A DNA stretch of 64,000 bases from Alphaproteobacteria bacterium HT1-32 (GTDB taxonomy: Bacteria > Pseudomonadota > Alphaproteobacteria > Rhodospirillales > HT1-32): assembly GCA_009649675.1 (NCBI GenBank), contig WJPL01000002.1:496001-560000 (forward strand), in the 5' to 3' direction. The position numbers and the translations under genes were made by a program. Within the stretch, counting starts at the first letter, position 1, and each line of letters starts with the position of its first letter. Positions 26,121 through 34,203 of this stretch are shown here, one piece after another. The notes beneath the pieces are model-generated. The model searched no databases, was not told the origin of the DNA, and saw only the letters and a program-made list of their open reading frames with translations.

Positions 26121-27416
26121 ATGGCGGATTCCAGATTCCTTCAGTTCGATTCACTTAGTCTGCATGCCGGTCAACAACCGGACCCGGTCACGGGTGCCCG
26201 TGCCACGCCGATTTATCAGACGACATCCTACGTCTTCAAAGATACCGACCATGCGGCCGCCCTGTTCAATATGGAACGGGCGGGTCACATCTACAGCCGG
26301 ATATCGAATCCGACGACGGCAGTGCTGGAAGAGCGGATGGCGGCGCTGGAAGGTGGTGTTGGCGCGGTCTGCACAGCCAGCGGTCAGGCGGCGCTGCATC
26401 TGGCGATTGTGACGCTGATGGGGGCCGGAGGACATATCGTTGCATCGTCGAAGATTTACGGCGGCAGCAACAACATGTTTGTCCATACCCTGCCAAGGTT
26501 CGGGATTGAGACCACCTTGGTTGACCCGCGTGATGTCGATGCCTTTCGTGCTGCAATCCGACCGGAGACCCGGCTGGTTTTCACTGAGGCGATCGGCAAT
26601 CCCGGAATGGAAGTCGCGAATCTGCCGCTGATTGCTGAACTGGCGCATGAGGCCGGTCTGCCGCTGATGGTCGATTCGACATTCACAACGCCTTACCTGA
26701 TTCAGCCGGCAGTGCTGGGTGTCGATATCATCATGCATTCGATGACCAAGTTTCTGGGGGGGCATGGAACCTCTATCGGCGGGGTCATTGTCGACTCCGG
26801 TCAGTTCGACTGGGAAGCATCAGGGAAATTCCCGACCCTGACCGAACCCTATGACGGTTATCATGGCCTCGACTTTGCCGAGGAGTTTGGTCCCGCCGCC
26901 ATGATCATGCGGGCCCGCGCCGAGGGATTGCGGGATTTCGGCGCCTGCATCAGCCCCACCAATGCTTTCTATATTCTTCAGGGCGTCGAGACGCTGCCGC
27001 TGCGCATGGCGCGGCATACGGCAAATGCTCAGGCTATTGCGCAACATCTGGAGGCGCATGATGCAGTGGACTGGGTCAGCTATCCCGGTCTGCCGAGTCA
27101 CCCCGACTATGACCTTGCCCAGCGTCTGCTGCCGAAGGGGGCGGGTGCGATTTTCAGTTTCGGGATCAGGGGAGGGCGTGAGGCCGGACGGAAGTTCATC
27201 GAACGGCTGGAGCTGTTCTCGCATCTCGCCAATATCGGTGATGCCAAGTCGCTGGTTATCCATCCCGCCAGTACCACCCATCAGCAGATGAGCGCGGAGG
27301 CCCTGAAATCAGCAGGTATTGGTGAGGAACTGATTCGCCTGTCCGTCGGGCTGGAAGATCTGGCTGACCTGACGGGTGATCTCGATCAGGCGCTCAAAGC
27401 GTCACAGCGGGGCTGA
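26121..27416 (+). CDS. metY: O-acetylhomoserine sulfhydrylase MetY
   Basis: 431-aa Cys/Met-metabolism PLP enzyme. It forms homocysteine (or methionine) from O-acetylhomoserine and sulfide (or methanethiol). Seen: [21 protein letters not shown] at the N-terminus, [15 protein letters not shown], and the PLP-lysine motif [15 protein letters not shown]. The length and the TSIGG after the PLP lysine favour MetY over shorter MetZ/MetB. AGGAGGG precedes the ATG. Regulation is probably at the terminator 41 bp upstream. It is followed 2 bp later by an alpha/beta hydrolase, forming an operon. Confidence 0.93.
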   Translation: MADSRFLQFDSLSLHAGQQPDPVTGARATPIYQTTSYVFKDTDHAAALFNMERAGHIYSRISNPTTAVLEERMAALEGGVGAVCTASGQAALHLAIVTLMGAGGHIVASSKIYGGSNNMFVHTLPRFGIETTLVDPRDVDAFRAAIRPETRLVFTEAIGNPGMEVANLPLIAELAHEAGLPLMVDSTFTTPYLIQPAVLGVDIIMHSMTKFLGGHGTSIGGVIVDSGQFDWEASGKFPTLTEPYDGYHGLDFAEEFGPAAMIMRARAEGLRDFGACISPTNAFYILQGVETLPLRMARHTANAQAIAQHLEAHDAVDWVSYPGLPSHPDYDLAQRLLPKGAGAIFSFGIRGGREAGRKFIERLELFSHLANIGDAKSLVIHPASTTHQQMSAEALKSAGIGEELIRLSVGLEDLADLTGDLDQALKASQRG

Positions 27417-27418
27417 TC

Positions 27419-28216
27419 ATGCAGATAACTGTCAAAGGCAGGGATATCTTTGCGGCAACCGGCGGTACCCGTTTTGACACGAAGCTTCCGACGGTCATCT
27501 TCATTCACGGTGCTTCACTGGATCACAGTTGCTGGCCGCTGCAAAGTCGCTGGTTTGCCTGGCATGGCTATGGCGTGCTCGCGATTGACCTGCCCGGGCA
27601 TGGTCGATCGGCCGGACCCGCCCTTGAATCTGTTGACGAGATGGCGGATTGCGTTGTGGACCTGCTGGAGGCTGTCGGGGCTGTAAGACCTGTGCTTGTC
27701 GGTCATTCAATGGGGGCCGCAGTTGCGCTGGAAGTTGCGGCACGACTGGGAGGCGGCGCCGGGAAACTGGCTTTGCTGGGTGTGTCCGAAGCCATTCCGG
27801 TTCATCCGGCCCTGCTGGCCGATGCCCTGGAGCGGCCAGAGCAGGCCTGTCTGTCGATGACGGCCTGGGGGCATGGACCCGCCGGTCATGTCGGTGGTAA
27901 CCGGGCGCCCGGTATGTGGATGATAGGCGGAGCTGTGCGGCTGTTTGGGGCCGCCGCGGCGGGTGTTCTCCATACAGATCTGAAAGCCTGTGATGACTGG
28001 AAGACAGGACCGCAGGCAGCCGCGAAGGTTACTTGCCCGACCCTGTTCCTGCTGGGGGGGCGCGACCGGATGACGCCGGCCCGGTCTGCCCGGAAGCTGG
28101 CGGCCATGATTTCAGGCAGCCGCGTTCAGATAATTGATAAATCCGGGCATATGCTGATGAGTGAAGCACCGGACGAGACACTCGATGCTCTGGTGGCTTT
28201 CGTGACAGGAGACTGA
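27419..28216 (+). CDS. Alpha/beta hydrolase
   Basis: 265 aa alpha/beta-hydrolase fold. Oxyanion region FIHGASLDHSCW, nucleophile elbow GHSMGAAV with the catalytic Ser, Asp expected in LLGGRDRMTP, and the C-terminal His in DKSGHMLMSEAP. Substrate unknown; small ester or thioester hydrolases are likely. It overlaps the reading of metY by only a 2-bp gap and is followed 2 bp later by a hotdog thioesterase, so the three genes form one transcript. No signal peptide, so cytoplasmic. Confidence 0.85.
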   Translation: MQITVKGRDIFAATGGTRFDTKLPTVIFIHGASLDHSCWPLQSRWFAWHGYGVLAIDLPGHGRSAGPALESVDEMADCVVDLLEAVGAVRPVLVGHSMGAAVALEVAARLGGGAGKLALLGVSEAIPVHPALLADALERPEQACLSMTAWGHGPAGHVGGNRAPGMWMIGGAVRLFGAAAAGVLHTDLKACDDWKTGPQAAAKVTCPTLFLLGGRDRMTPARSARKLAAMISGSRVQIIDKSGHMLMSEAPDETLDALVAFVTGD

Positions 28217-28218
28217 GT

Positions 28219-28653
28219 TTGGCTGAGAAGGTTATCGAGACCCGTAACGCCTATCGGCATTTTCGCCCGATCACCACACGCTGGGCGGATAATGATATCT
28301 ACGGTCACGTCAATAATGTGATCTATTATGCTTGGTTCGACAGTGCCGTGAATGGCTACATGATCGAGCAGGGCGGGCTGGATATCCATCAGGGAACGAC
28401 TATCGGTTTTGTGGTCGAAAGTTCCTGTACCTATAATTCGCCGGTTACCTATCCCGATGTGATCGAGGCAGGCCTGCGGGTGGGCCGGATCGGCAGGTCA
28501 TCGGTCCGCCATGAAATCGGGATATTCCGGGAAGGCCAGAACGAAGCCGCGGCATCGGGCTATTTCATCCATGTGTTCGTCGACCGGACGACAAACCGTC
28601 CCGTGGAAATTCCGGCAAGCATCCGGTCGGCACTGGAAGCAATACAGGCCTGA
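28219..28653 (+). CDS. Hotdog-fold acyl-CoA thioesterase
   Basis: 144 aa of the 4-hydroxybenzoyl-CoA thioesterase / YbgC-like class. The motif TRWADNDIYGHVNNVIYYAWFD includes the catalytic Asp (W-A-D-N-D) and HVNN, and the fold continues with IGFVVESSCTYNSPV. The start is TTG at 28219, supported by AGGAG 8 bases upstream; an ATG is not available before the motif. It is the last gene of the metY-hydrolase-thioesterase operon. Substrate chain length is not predictable. Confidence 0.85.
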   Translation: MAEKVIETRNAYRHFRPITTRWADNDIYGHVNNVIYYAWFDSAVNGYMIEQGGLDIHQGTTIGFVVESSCTYNSPVTYPDVIEAGLRVGRIGRSSVRHEIGIFREGQNEAAASGYFIHVFVDRTTNRPVEIPASIRSALEAIQA

Positions 28654-28684
28654 CCGGCAGGTGGGTGATGCGGGGCGGGCCGCC

Positions 28685-28930
28685 TCAGTCCATTCCGAGG
28701 GCGGCTTTGTACAGTTCAAGCAGATGTTCCTGCTCCTGACGGTCTTCCTTGTCGAGCTTACGCAGGCGCAGAACCTGGCGCATGATTTTCACATCAAATC
28801 CGGTTCCCTTGGCTTCTGCGAAGACATCCTTGATGTCATCCATCAGAGCCTTCTTTTCCTCTTCCAGCCGCTCAACCCGCTCCATAAAGGACTGAAGCCG
28901 TTCCGATGCGATGCCGCCAACGTCTGTCAT
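28685..28930 (-). CDS. gapR: GapR/DUF2312 nucleoid-associated protein
   Basis: 81-aa UPF0335/DUF2312 protein. The N-terminal coiled coil RLQSFMERVERLEEEKKALMDDIKDVF and AKGTGFDVKIMRQVLRLRKLDKEDRQEQE are the family hallmarks. Caulobacter GapR encircles over-twisted DNA ahead of polymerases and helps topoisomerases. Full length and intact. Convergent with the thioesterase gene (31 bp between stops). Together with trcR it gives the window two alphaproteobacterial chromosome/cell-cycle regulators. Confidence 0.92.
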   Translation of the reverse strand: MTDVGGIASERLQSFMERVERLEEEKKALMDDIKDVFAEAKGTGFDVKIMRQVLRLRKLDKEDRQEQEHLLELYKAALGMD

Positions 28931-29076
28931 TTCTGTATCTCCGTTAAAGTGGCCGGACGATAGCCGTGCCGGCGCTCGGTCTCAAGCTGTGGATTACATG
29001 AAAAAGCTTTTTAGGGACGTGATTTCAATGATGCCTGCCTGTATAGAGACCTCGTATTGAAGATGAGGCCGAAAAA

Positions 29077-30045
29077 ATGATTCTGGTGACCGGCGCGGCT
29101 GGCTTCATAGGCTACCATGTTTCCAATGCCTTGCTGGCGCAGGGCAGGGCGGTAGTCGGTATTGATAATCTGAACGATTATTATGACCCGGCATTGAAAC
29201 AGGCCCGCCTCGACAGGCTTGAGGCACAGCCCGGATTTCAGTTTTTGCGGGCCGATATCGCCGACCGTGAAGCGATGCTGTCACTGGCGAAGACCTTTCC
29301 CGATGTCACGGGCATTATTCATCTGGCAGCGCAGGCTGGCGTCCGTCATTCCCTGATCGACCCTTATTCCTATGTCCGCAGCAATGTGGAAGGGCAACTG
29401 ATCATGCTGGAACTGGCGCGCAGAATGGATGGCCTGAAGCACATGGTCTATGCCAGTTCCTCGTCGGTTTACGGAGCGAATGAAAAGCAGCCGTTTTCGA
29501 TTGAGGATCCGGTGGATACGCCATTGTCGCTTTATGCCGCGACCAAGCGGTCGGGCGAACTGATGGCCTACACCTATGCGCACCTCTATGGCATTCCACT
29601 GACCGGACTGCGTTTCTTTACCGTCTATGGTCCCTGGGGACGGCCTGATATGGCCGCCTATATCTTTGCCTCGAAGATCATGGCTGGCGAGCCGATCACT
29701 GTGTTCAATAATGGTGACATGCGCCGGGATTTCACTTTCATCGATGATATTGTCGACGGGGTGATCCGCTGTCTTGAAACGCCGCCCGTGGAGACGCCGC
29801 CGCAACGTGTCTACAACATTGGCAATAACCGCAGCGAAGACCTGATGCGGTTCATCAGCCTGATCGAAGACTCACTGGGTATGAAGGCTGACATGCGGTT
29901 CGACGTAATGCAGCCCGGTGATGTGCAGGAAACCTACGCCGATATTGATGCCATCCGCGAAGATCTGGGTTTCAACCCGTCGACACCTATTGATGTCGGT
30001 ATTCCGGCCTTTATCGAATGGTTCCGCAGCTACAATCAGCGCTAG
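29077..30045 (+). CDS. NAD-dependent UDP-sugar epimerase (UDP-glucuronate 4-epimerase type)
   Basis: 322-aa extended SDR. NAD motif TGAAGFIGYH, GIDNLNDYYDPALKQARL, the catalytic SSSSVYG and YAATKRSGELMAY (YxxxK) are intact. The NDYYDP/LKQARL segment is typical of UDP-glucuronate 4-epimerases (CapI/LpsL) rather than GalE. Likely supplies UDP-galacturonate for surface polysaccharide. Stand-alone here, with no glycosyltransferase neighbours; it ends 2 bp from the convergent receiver gene. ATG 29077 has no strong SD but matches the family N-terminus. Confidence 0.9.
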   Translation: MILVTGAAGFIGYHVSNALLAQGRAVVGIDNLNDYYDPALKQARLDRLEAQPGFQFLRADIADREAMLSLAKTFPDVTGIIHLAAQAGVRHSLIDPYSYVRSNVEGQLIMLELARRMDGLKHMVYASSSSVYGANEKQPFSIEDPVDTPLSLYAATKRSGELMAYTYAHLYGIPLTGLRFFTVYGPWGRPDMAAYIFASKIMAGEPITVFNNGDMRRDFTFIDDIVDGVIRCLETPPVETPPQRVYNIGNNRSEDLMRFISLIEDSLGMKADMRFDVMQPGDVQETYADIDAIREDLGFNPSTPIDVGIPAFIEWFRSYNQR

Positions 30046-30047
30046 GC

Positions 30048-30536
30048 TCAGTTGCCGTTTTCGTCGCGCCGTTCGATGCCCATATCGATTTCGCGGCGCC
30101 GACGGTCCGGGCCGAAATAGGCTTTGTTTTCAACAAATTCCTGAGGTTTTCGCGCCAGCCGGTCAAGGCGCTTGTGCAGCGCATCTGCTGAAACCGGTTT
30201 GGCGATGAAGTCGTTTACGCCGGCATCGCGGGCGGCGAGAACACTTCGTTTGTCTGACAGGCCGGTGACGACCGTGATGGCGACTTTCGGGGTCTTGCAG
30301 CGTTTGGGGTCACGGATGGCCTTCACCATGCCGAGACCCGCTTTCGGGTCTGCGCCCAGTTCCATGAGAATAAGATCGGTTGGTTTTTGCGCCAGCATGC
30401 TCAGCGTTTCTTCGCCGGACTTTGCTTCCCGAATATCCATGACACCGGTCGTGATGAGCATGTCACGCAAAAGGGTGCGTGATTCACGGTGCTCATCCAC
30501 CAGTAATATCGAAAGGCTGTCGAGGCTGCGTATCAT
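30048..30536 (-). CDS. Pseudo-receiver domain protein
   Basis: 162 aa, single receiver fold plus tail. The acid pocket (LLVDEHRESR) and the conserved Lys (DFIAKPVS) are present, but the position of the phosphoacceptor reads LILMELGADP, with Glu-59 in place of Asp. Such a change cannot be phosphorylated normally and may mimic the phosphorylated state. The C-terminal tail YFGPDRRRREIDMG is the same type of linker seen in the receiver protein at 22373. No output domain. It lies 47 bp downstream of the glutamine-amidotransferase gene in the same direction. Confidence 0.82.
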   Translation of the reverse strand: MIRSLDSLSILLVDEHRESRTLLRDMLITTGVMDIREAKSGEETLSMLAQKPTDLILMELGADPKAGLGMVKAIRDPKRCKTPKVAITVVTGLSDKRSVLAARDAGVNDFIAKPVSADALHKRLDRLARKPQEFVENKAYFGPDRRRREIDMGIERRDENGN

Positions 30537-30583
30537 CCTGACATCATAGGGCTGATAGATTTACGTTTTCTTACTTTTCCGGA

Positions 30584-31384
30584 TCAGGCCGAACTGAGGG
30601 GAGGGGCGGCTGCTCCAAAGTCAATCCGTCTGACCTTGCACTTGTCAGGGCCTTCCACGACGACCATACCGGCCGGCGCAATGGGAAACCAGCGGTCTGC
30701 AATGCCATCCAGCGGTTCAGAAGCTACCAGGGCCGAGCCGTCAGAACAGTTGAGGTAAAGGCTAGGTGCAGACTCATCACTTGAATAACGGACGGCAAAG
30801 ACCCGCTCACCGTCACTGAAGGCTGCCGTCATCTTGGTGGGTTCCGTGATACCACGCCGGCTTGTGATTTCGTCGACCTGACGGATGGTCTCGGCGATGG
30901 CTTTTTCAGGTGCTGCGTCGAGACCGTTTGCCAGGGCAAGGAGGAAGATCAGCTCGCTATCTGTTGCACCCTCCCGATAGACATAAAGATTGTCCGGAAT
31001 CAGTGCTTCCAGTTCACGCCGGACTGTCATGTAGCCACCGATCTGGCCATTATGCATGAACATCCAGCGGCCAACGGCGAAGGGATGACAGTTGCTGCGG
31101 GTTGTGGCCGTGCCGGTTGACGCCCTGATATGGGCAAACAGCAGGCGGCTGTCGATCTGGCGTGAAAGGCTGCGCAGGTTGCGATCATTCCAGACCGGAA
31201 GGACTTCGCGGTATATTCCGGGTTCCGGGCGGCGGCCATACCAGCCAATCCCGAAACCATCACCATTGACCGGAATCTTGCCCTCGCGCGCGGAACGCCC
31301 CTGATCGATCAGGGAATGTTCCGGAGCGTAGAGCAAGTCTTCAAGACAGATGGGGCTGCCGAAATAGGCCAGCCAGCGACACAT
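30584..31384 (-). CDS. Class II glutamine amidotransferase (YafJ-like)
   Basis: 266 aa, N-terminal nucleophile hydrolase. The sequence starts MCRWLAYFG, so Cys2 becomes the nucleophile after Met removal. HIRASTGT and the C-terminal strand pattern fit the YafJ/YafJ-EgtC group of stand-alone glutaminase domains, whose amination partner is usually unknown. There is no ergothioneine gene cluster here, so EgtC is not indicated. It lies 11 bp after the DUF6356 gene and upstream of the pseudo-receiver gene. Confidence 0.85.
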   Translation of the reverse strand: MCRWLAYFGSPICLEDLLYAPEHSLIDQGRSAREGKIPVNGDGFGIGWYGRRPEPGIYREVLPVWNDRNLRSLSRQIDSRLLFAHIRASTGTATTRSNCHPFAVGRWMFMHNGQIGGYMTVRRELEALIPDNLYVYREGATDSELIFLLALANGLDAAPEKAIAETIRQVDEITSRRGITEPTKMTAAFSDGERVFAVRYSSDESAPSLYLNCSDGSALVASEPLDGIADRWFPIAPAGMVVVEGPDKCKVRRIDFGAAAPPLSSA

Positions 31385-31395
31385 TCAGTTTCCTG

Positions 31396-31632
31396 TCAGG
31401 ATGCGTGAACTTCGTCGCCAACCCTAGCGGGCTTCGGGGTCCGGGTCGAGAGTTCGCGTGCCAGTGTCTTCACTTCATCGCTGGCGTCGGTCATGTAGGT
31501 GAAGGGAAAAATGCCATGCATGAAAGCCTTGGCCGAAGCCTTCAGCAGCCGGAAGGCAAAACGCCATGCGAACATCGTGTGCTCACAATAGGTCTCGTCA
31601 ACTGAATGCGGATGGTCGGTGAAGATGGACAT
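31396..31632 (-). CDS. DUF6356 family small protein
   Basis: 78 aa. The N-terminal FTDHPHSVDETYCEHTMFAWRFAFRLL and a following hydrophobic ASAKAFMHGIFPF segment match DUF6356, a small alphaproteobacterial family of unknown function; its central region may associate with the membrane. It opens the minus-strand group DUF6356-glutaminase-receiver with 11- and 47-bp gaps. Confidence 0.7.
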   Translation of the reverse strand: MSIFTDHPHSVDETYCEHTMFAWRFAFRLLKASAKAFMHGIFPFTYMTDASDEVKTLARELSTRTPKPARVGDEVHAS

Positions 31633-31734
31633 GAGAGCTTTCCCCGCTGGCGTTTCGATGATTGGGACTATATCGGGTCCTGCTGGTAATGGGGTCCCAT
31701 ATTTCTTGAATAATGAGGTGATTTGAGTGATTTT

Positions 31735-31762
31735 ATCCCAAATAGATATGGAATATTGGGAT
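31735..31762. promoter_or_regulatory. Inverted repeat at the Lrp-family gene start
   Basis: ATCCCAA (31735-31741) and TTGGGAT (31756-31762) form a perfect inverted repeat with a 14-bp AT-rich centre; its right arm covers the start codon at 31761. Lrp/AsnC regulators often repress themselves from such sites. Confidence 0.4.
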
Positions 31763-32243
31763 GTTGGATGATTTTGATGTTCGGATACTGGAGATTCTTC
31801 AGCTTGATGCGGGAATCACAGTCGCCGAGATAGCGGACCGGGTCGGGTTGTCGAAGAACCCCTGCTGGCGAAGAATCCGGGCACTGGAAGACAGTGGCCA
31901 TATCCGTGGCCGGGTCGCCGTGCTCGACCGGGCACGCATGAATGTCGGTCAGACTGTGTTTGTCGATATTCGTGCCGGCCGGCACAGTGTTGACTGGCTG
32001 GCCCGGTTCGAGCGCGCGGTGGAGGGGATTCCCGAGATCATCGGGGCCTACAGGCTGTCGGGCGACACGGATTATCTGCTCCATATCGTGGTGCCGGATA
32101 TCGAGGCATACGACAACGTCTATAAACGTCTGATTTCACGCTGCGAATTCGAAGCGGTTTCCTCCAGTTTCGTCATGGAAGAGCTGAAGGAAACCAGTGT
32201 GCTGCCGCTGGATTATGCGGAAGTCCGCAAACGTCCGGGCTAA
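31761..32243 (+). CDS. Lrp/AsnC family transcriptional regulator
   Basis: 160-aa protein. N-terminal HTH: ILEILQLDAGITVAEIADRVGLSKNPCWRRIRALEDSGHIRG, then the RAM ligand-binding domain with IIGAYRLSGDTDYLLHIVVPDIEAYDN. The length is typical. Ligand is likely an amino acid; no target gene is adjacent, so its own promoter (inverted repeat at 31735-31762) is the only suggested site. It ends 3 bp before the convergent fadD-like gene. Confidence 0.92.
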   Translation: MLDDFDVRILEILQLDAGITVAEIADRVGLSKNPCWRRIRALEDSGHIRGRVAVLDRARMNVGQTVFVDIRAGRHSVDWLARFERAVEGIPEIIGAYRLSGDTDYLLHIVVPDIEAYDNVYKRLISRCEFEAVSSSFVMEELKETSVLPLDYAEVRKRPG

Positions 32244-32246
32244 ACC

Positions 32247-34037
32247 TCAGCTGTATAGAGTTTCCAGCCGCTTGCCATATATCTGTTTCAGGATATGGCG
32301 GCGGACCTTCATCGTTGGTGTCATCTGCTCGTTATCGACGGTGAAGGGCTCATCGGCGATGACGACCTTTCTGACACGTTCAATACTGCTCAGCCGTTCG
32401 TTGACCCGGGACAGGATCGGCGTGAAGGCTTTCTGGAATGCGTCGTCATGGGCGAGCGTGGCGAGATCGGCAATCTTGTTGTTGTCTGCCGCCCAGCTTG
32501 TGATGAAATCATCGTCCGGGACGATGAGCGCAACCAGATAAGGGCGTTTGTCACCATGGACCATGCATTGCACGATTTCCGGTTCCAGGGAAAGAATGCC
32601 TTCAACGCGCTGTGGTGAAATGTTGTCGCCACCGGAATTGACGATGATGTCCTTCTTCCGGTCAGTAATGACGATATGGCCGTTATGGTCGATATGTCCG
32701 ACATCGCCGGTATGCAGCCAGCCATTCTCGTCGATAACGTCCTTTGTTGCGTCCGGGTCGTTCCAGTAACCCTTCATGACCAGTTCGCCCTGGACCAGAA
32801 TTTCGCCATCGCGGGCGATCTGGACCTTCACATCCTTGACCGGCGGGCCGACCGTCTCGATACGCAGGCTGCCCGGACGGTTGCAGGAGATGACAGGGGC
32901 GGACTCTGTCTGCCCGTAGCCCTGCAGGATGGTCAGTCCGAGCGAGGTGAAAAACAGACCGACATCGTAGTTCAGCGGACCGCCACCTGACACAAGGGTC
33001 TTCAGGCGCCCGCCGAACCGGCCGCGGACCTTGTCGCGGACCAGTTTGTCGACCAGCCGGTCTGTCAGCTTGTCCAGTGCATTGAAGTTTTCGGGCGTCT
33101 CGTATTTTTTCCGGCCCAGGTCGAGTGTCTTGTTGAAGAGCGCTTTTTTTGCACCGCCGCCCTGTTCCAGCCCGCGCATGATTCGCGCCCGCATGGTCTC
33201 ATACAGACGGGGGACGGCGGTCATGATGGTCGGACGGACCTCCAGCATGTTGCCAGCCAGCTTCTCAATGCCCTCGGCATAGTAGATTTCGGCACCAATC
33301 GAGATCGGGAATGCCAGACCGGCTGTATGTTCATAAGAATGGCTGAGGGGCAGGAACGACAGGAAGACCTCATGGTCGAGACCGAATTCCAGCAGCAGAT
33401 CATAAGCACCGAGACAGTTGAACAGGATTGATCCGTGACTGAGCGTGACCCCTTTTGGCACGCCACCGGTTCCGGATGTGTGGATGATGCAGGCTGTGTC
33501 CGCCCGTTTGATACGTCGCACCCGGTCCGAGACAAGGTCGGGCCGCCTGGCGCCGCGTTTGAGAACCTCGTCCAGAGTCAGCAGGGTGATACCCTCAGGT
33601 GCTTCGGCGTCCGTTGCTTCCATCGTGATGATGATATTGACGGAACCGCTTTTCCTGGCGGCTTCCAGCAGGGGCGGGAGCAGCCGGGCCGTCGACACAA
33701 TGGCCGCACGGGCGGTGACGTTGGTCAGGATATGGAGGTGGTCTTCCGCGGTATTGGTTATGTAAGCGGGAACCGAGATCGCCCCGCTTGCCATGATCGC
33801 AAAGTCGGCAATAACCCATTCCGGACGGTTTTCACTGACCAGCACTACCCGGTCACCAAAGCCGATCCCGCAATCTTCCAGACCGCGTGCCAGCAGGCTG
33901 ACCTGTTCGGCGCTCTTGCCGTAACTGCGGCCTTTGTAGCTGCCGGACTTCTTGGCCCAGAGGAAAGGCCGGTCTTTATGCTTCGCCGCGGAGTCAAAAA
34001 ACATCGCGGGCAGGCTGGTCCATTCCATATATTTCAT
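32247..34037 (-). CDS. Long-chain-type AMP-forming acyl-CoA synthetase
   Basis: 596 aa, ANL superfamily, the FadD15-like branch. The P-loop is IIHTSGTGGVPKGVTLSHG; the second ATP motif is LTILQGYGQTE; the hinge is WLHTGDVGHIDHNGHIVITDRKKDIIVNSGGDNISP. The branch-typical start is MEWTSLPAMFFDSAAKH. The longest frame begins at 34133; ATG 34037 with GGGAG 8 bases upstream is preferred. Substrate probably long-chain fatty acid. Divergent from pepF; convergent with the Lrp gene. Confidence 0.92.
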   Translation of the reverse strand: MKYMEWTSLPAMFFDSAAKHKDRPFLWAKKSGSYKGRSYGKSAEQVSLLARGLEDCGIGFGDRVVLVSENRPEWVIADFAIMASGAISVPAYITNTAEDHLHILTNVTARAAIVSTARLLPPLLEAARKSGSVNIIITMEATDAEAPEGITLLTLDEVLKRGARRPDLVSDRVRRIKRADTACIIHTSGTGGVPKGVTLSHGSILFNCLGAYDLLLEFGLDHEVFLSFLPLSHSYEHTAGLAFPISIGAEIYYAEGIEKLAGNMLEVRPTIMTAVPRLYETMRARIMRGLEQGGGAKKALFNKTLDLGRKKYETPENFNALDKLTDRLVDKLVRDKVRGRFGGRLKTLVSGGGPLNYDVGLFFTSLGLTILQGYGQTESAPVISCNRPGSLRIETVGPPVKDVKVQIARDGEILVQGELVMKGYWNDPDATKDVIDENGWLHTGDVGHIDHNGHIVITDRKKDIIVNSGGDNISPQRVEGILSLEPEIVQCMVHGDKRPYLVALIVPDDDFITSWAADNNKIADLATLAHDDAFQKAFTPILSRVNERLSSIERVRKVVIADEPFTVDNEQMTPTMKVRRHILKQIYGKRLETLYS

Positions 34038-34203
34038 CTGGCGTTCTCCCTGACCTCTATTTTGCGGCAGAATTGGTTTGTGACAATCGCTTATAGGACG
34101 ATTTTTCGCATTCCGGTCATCTGCTGCTGACACCGCTTCATTTGTCGGCTGTCAGTGCCTATATCAATGTCACATGAATTCAATGCTTCCAATCGGAGAG
34201 ACC

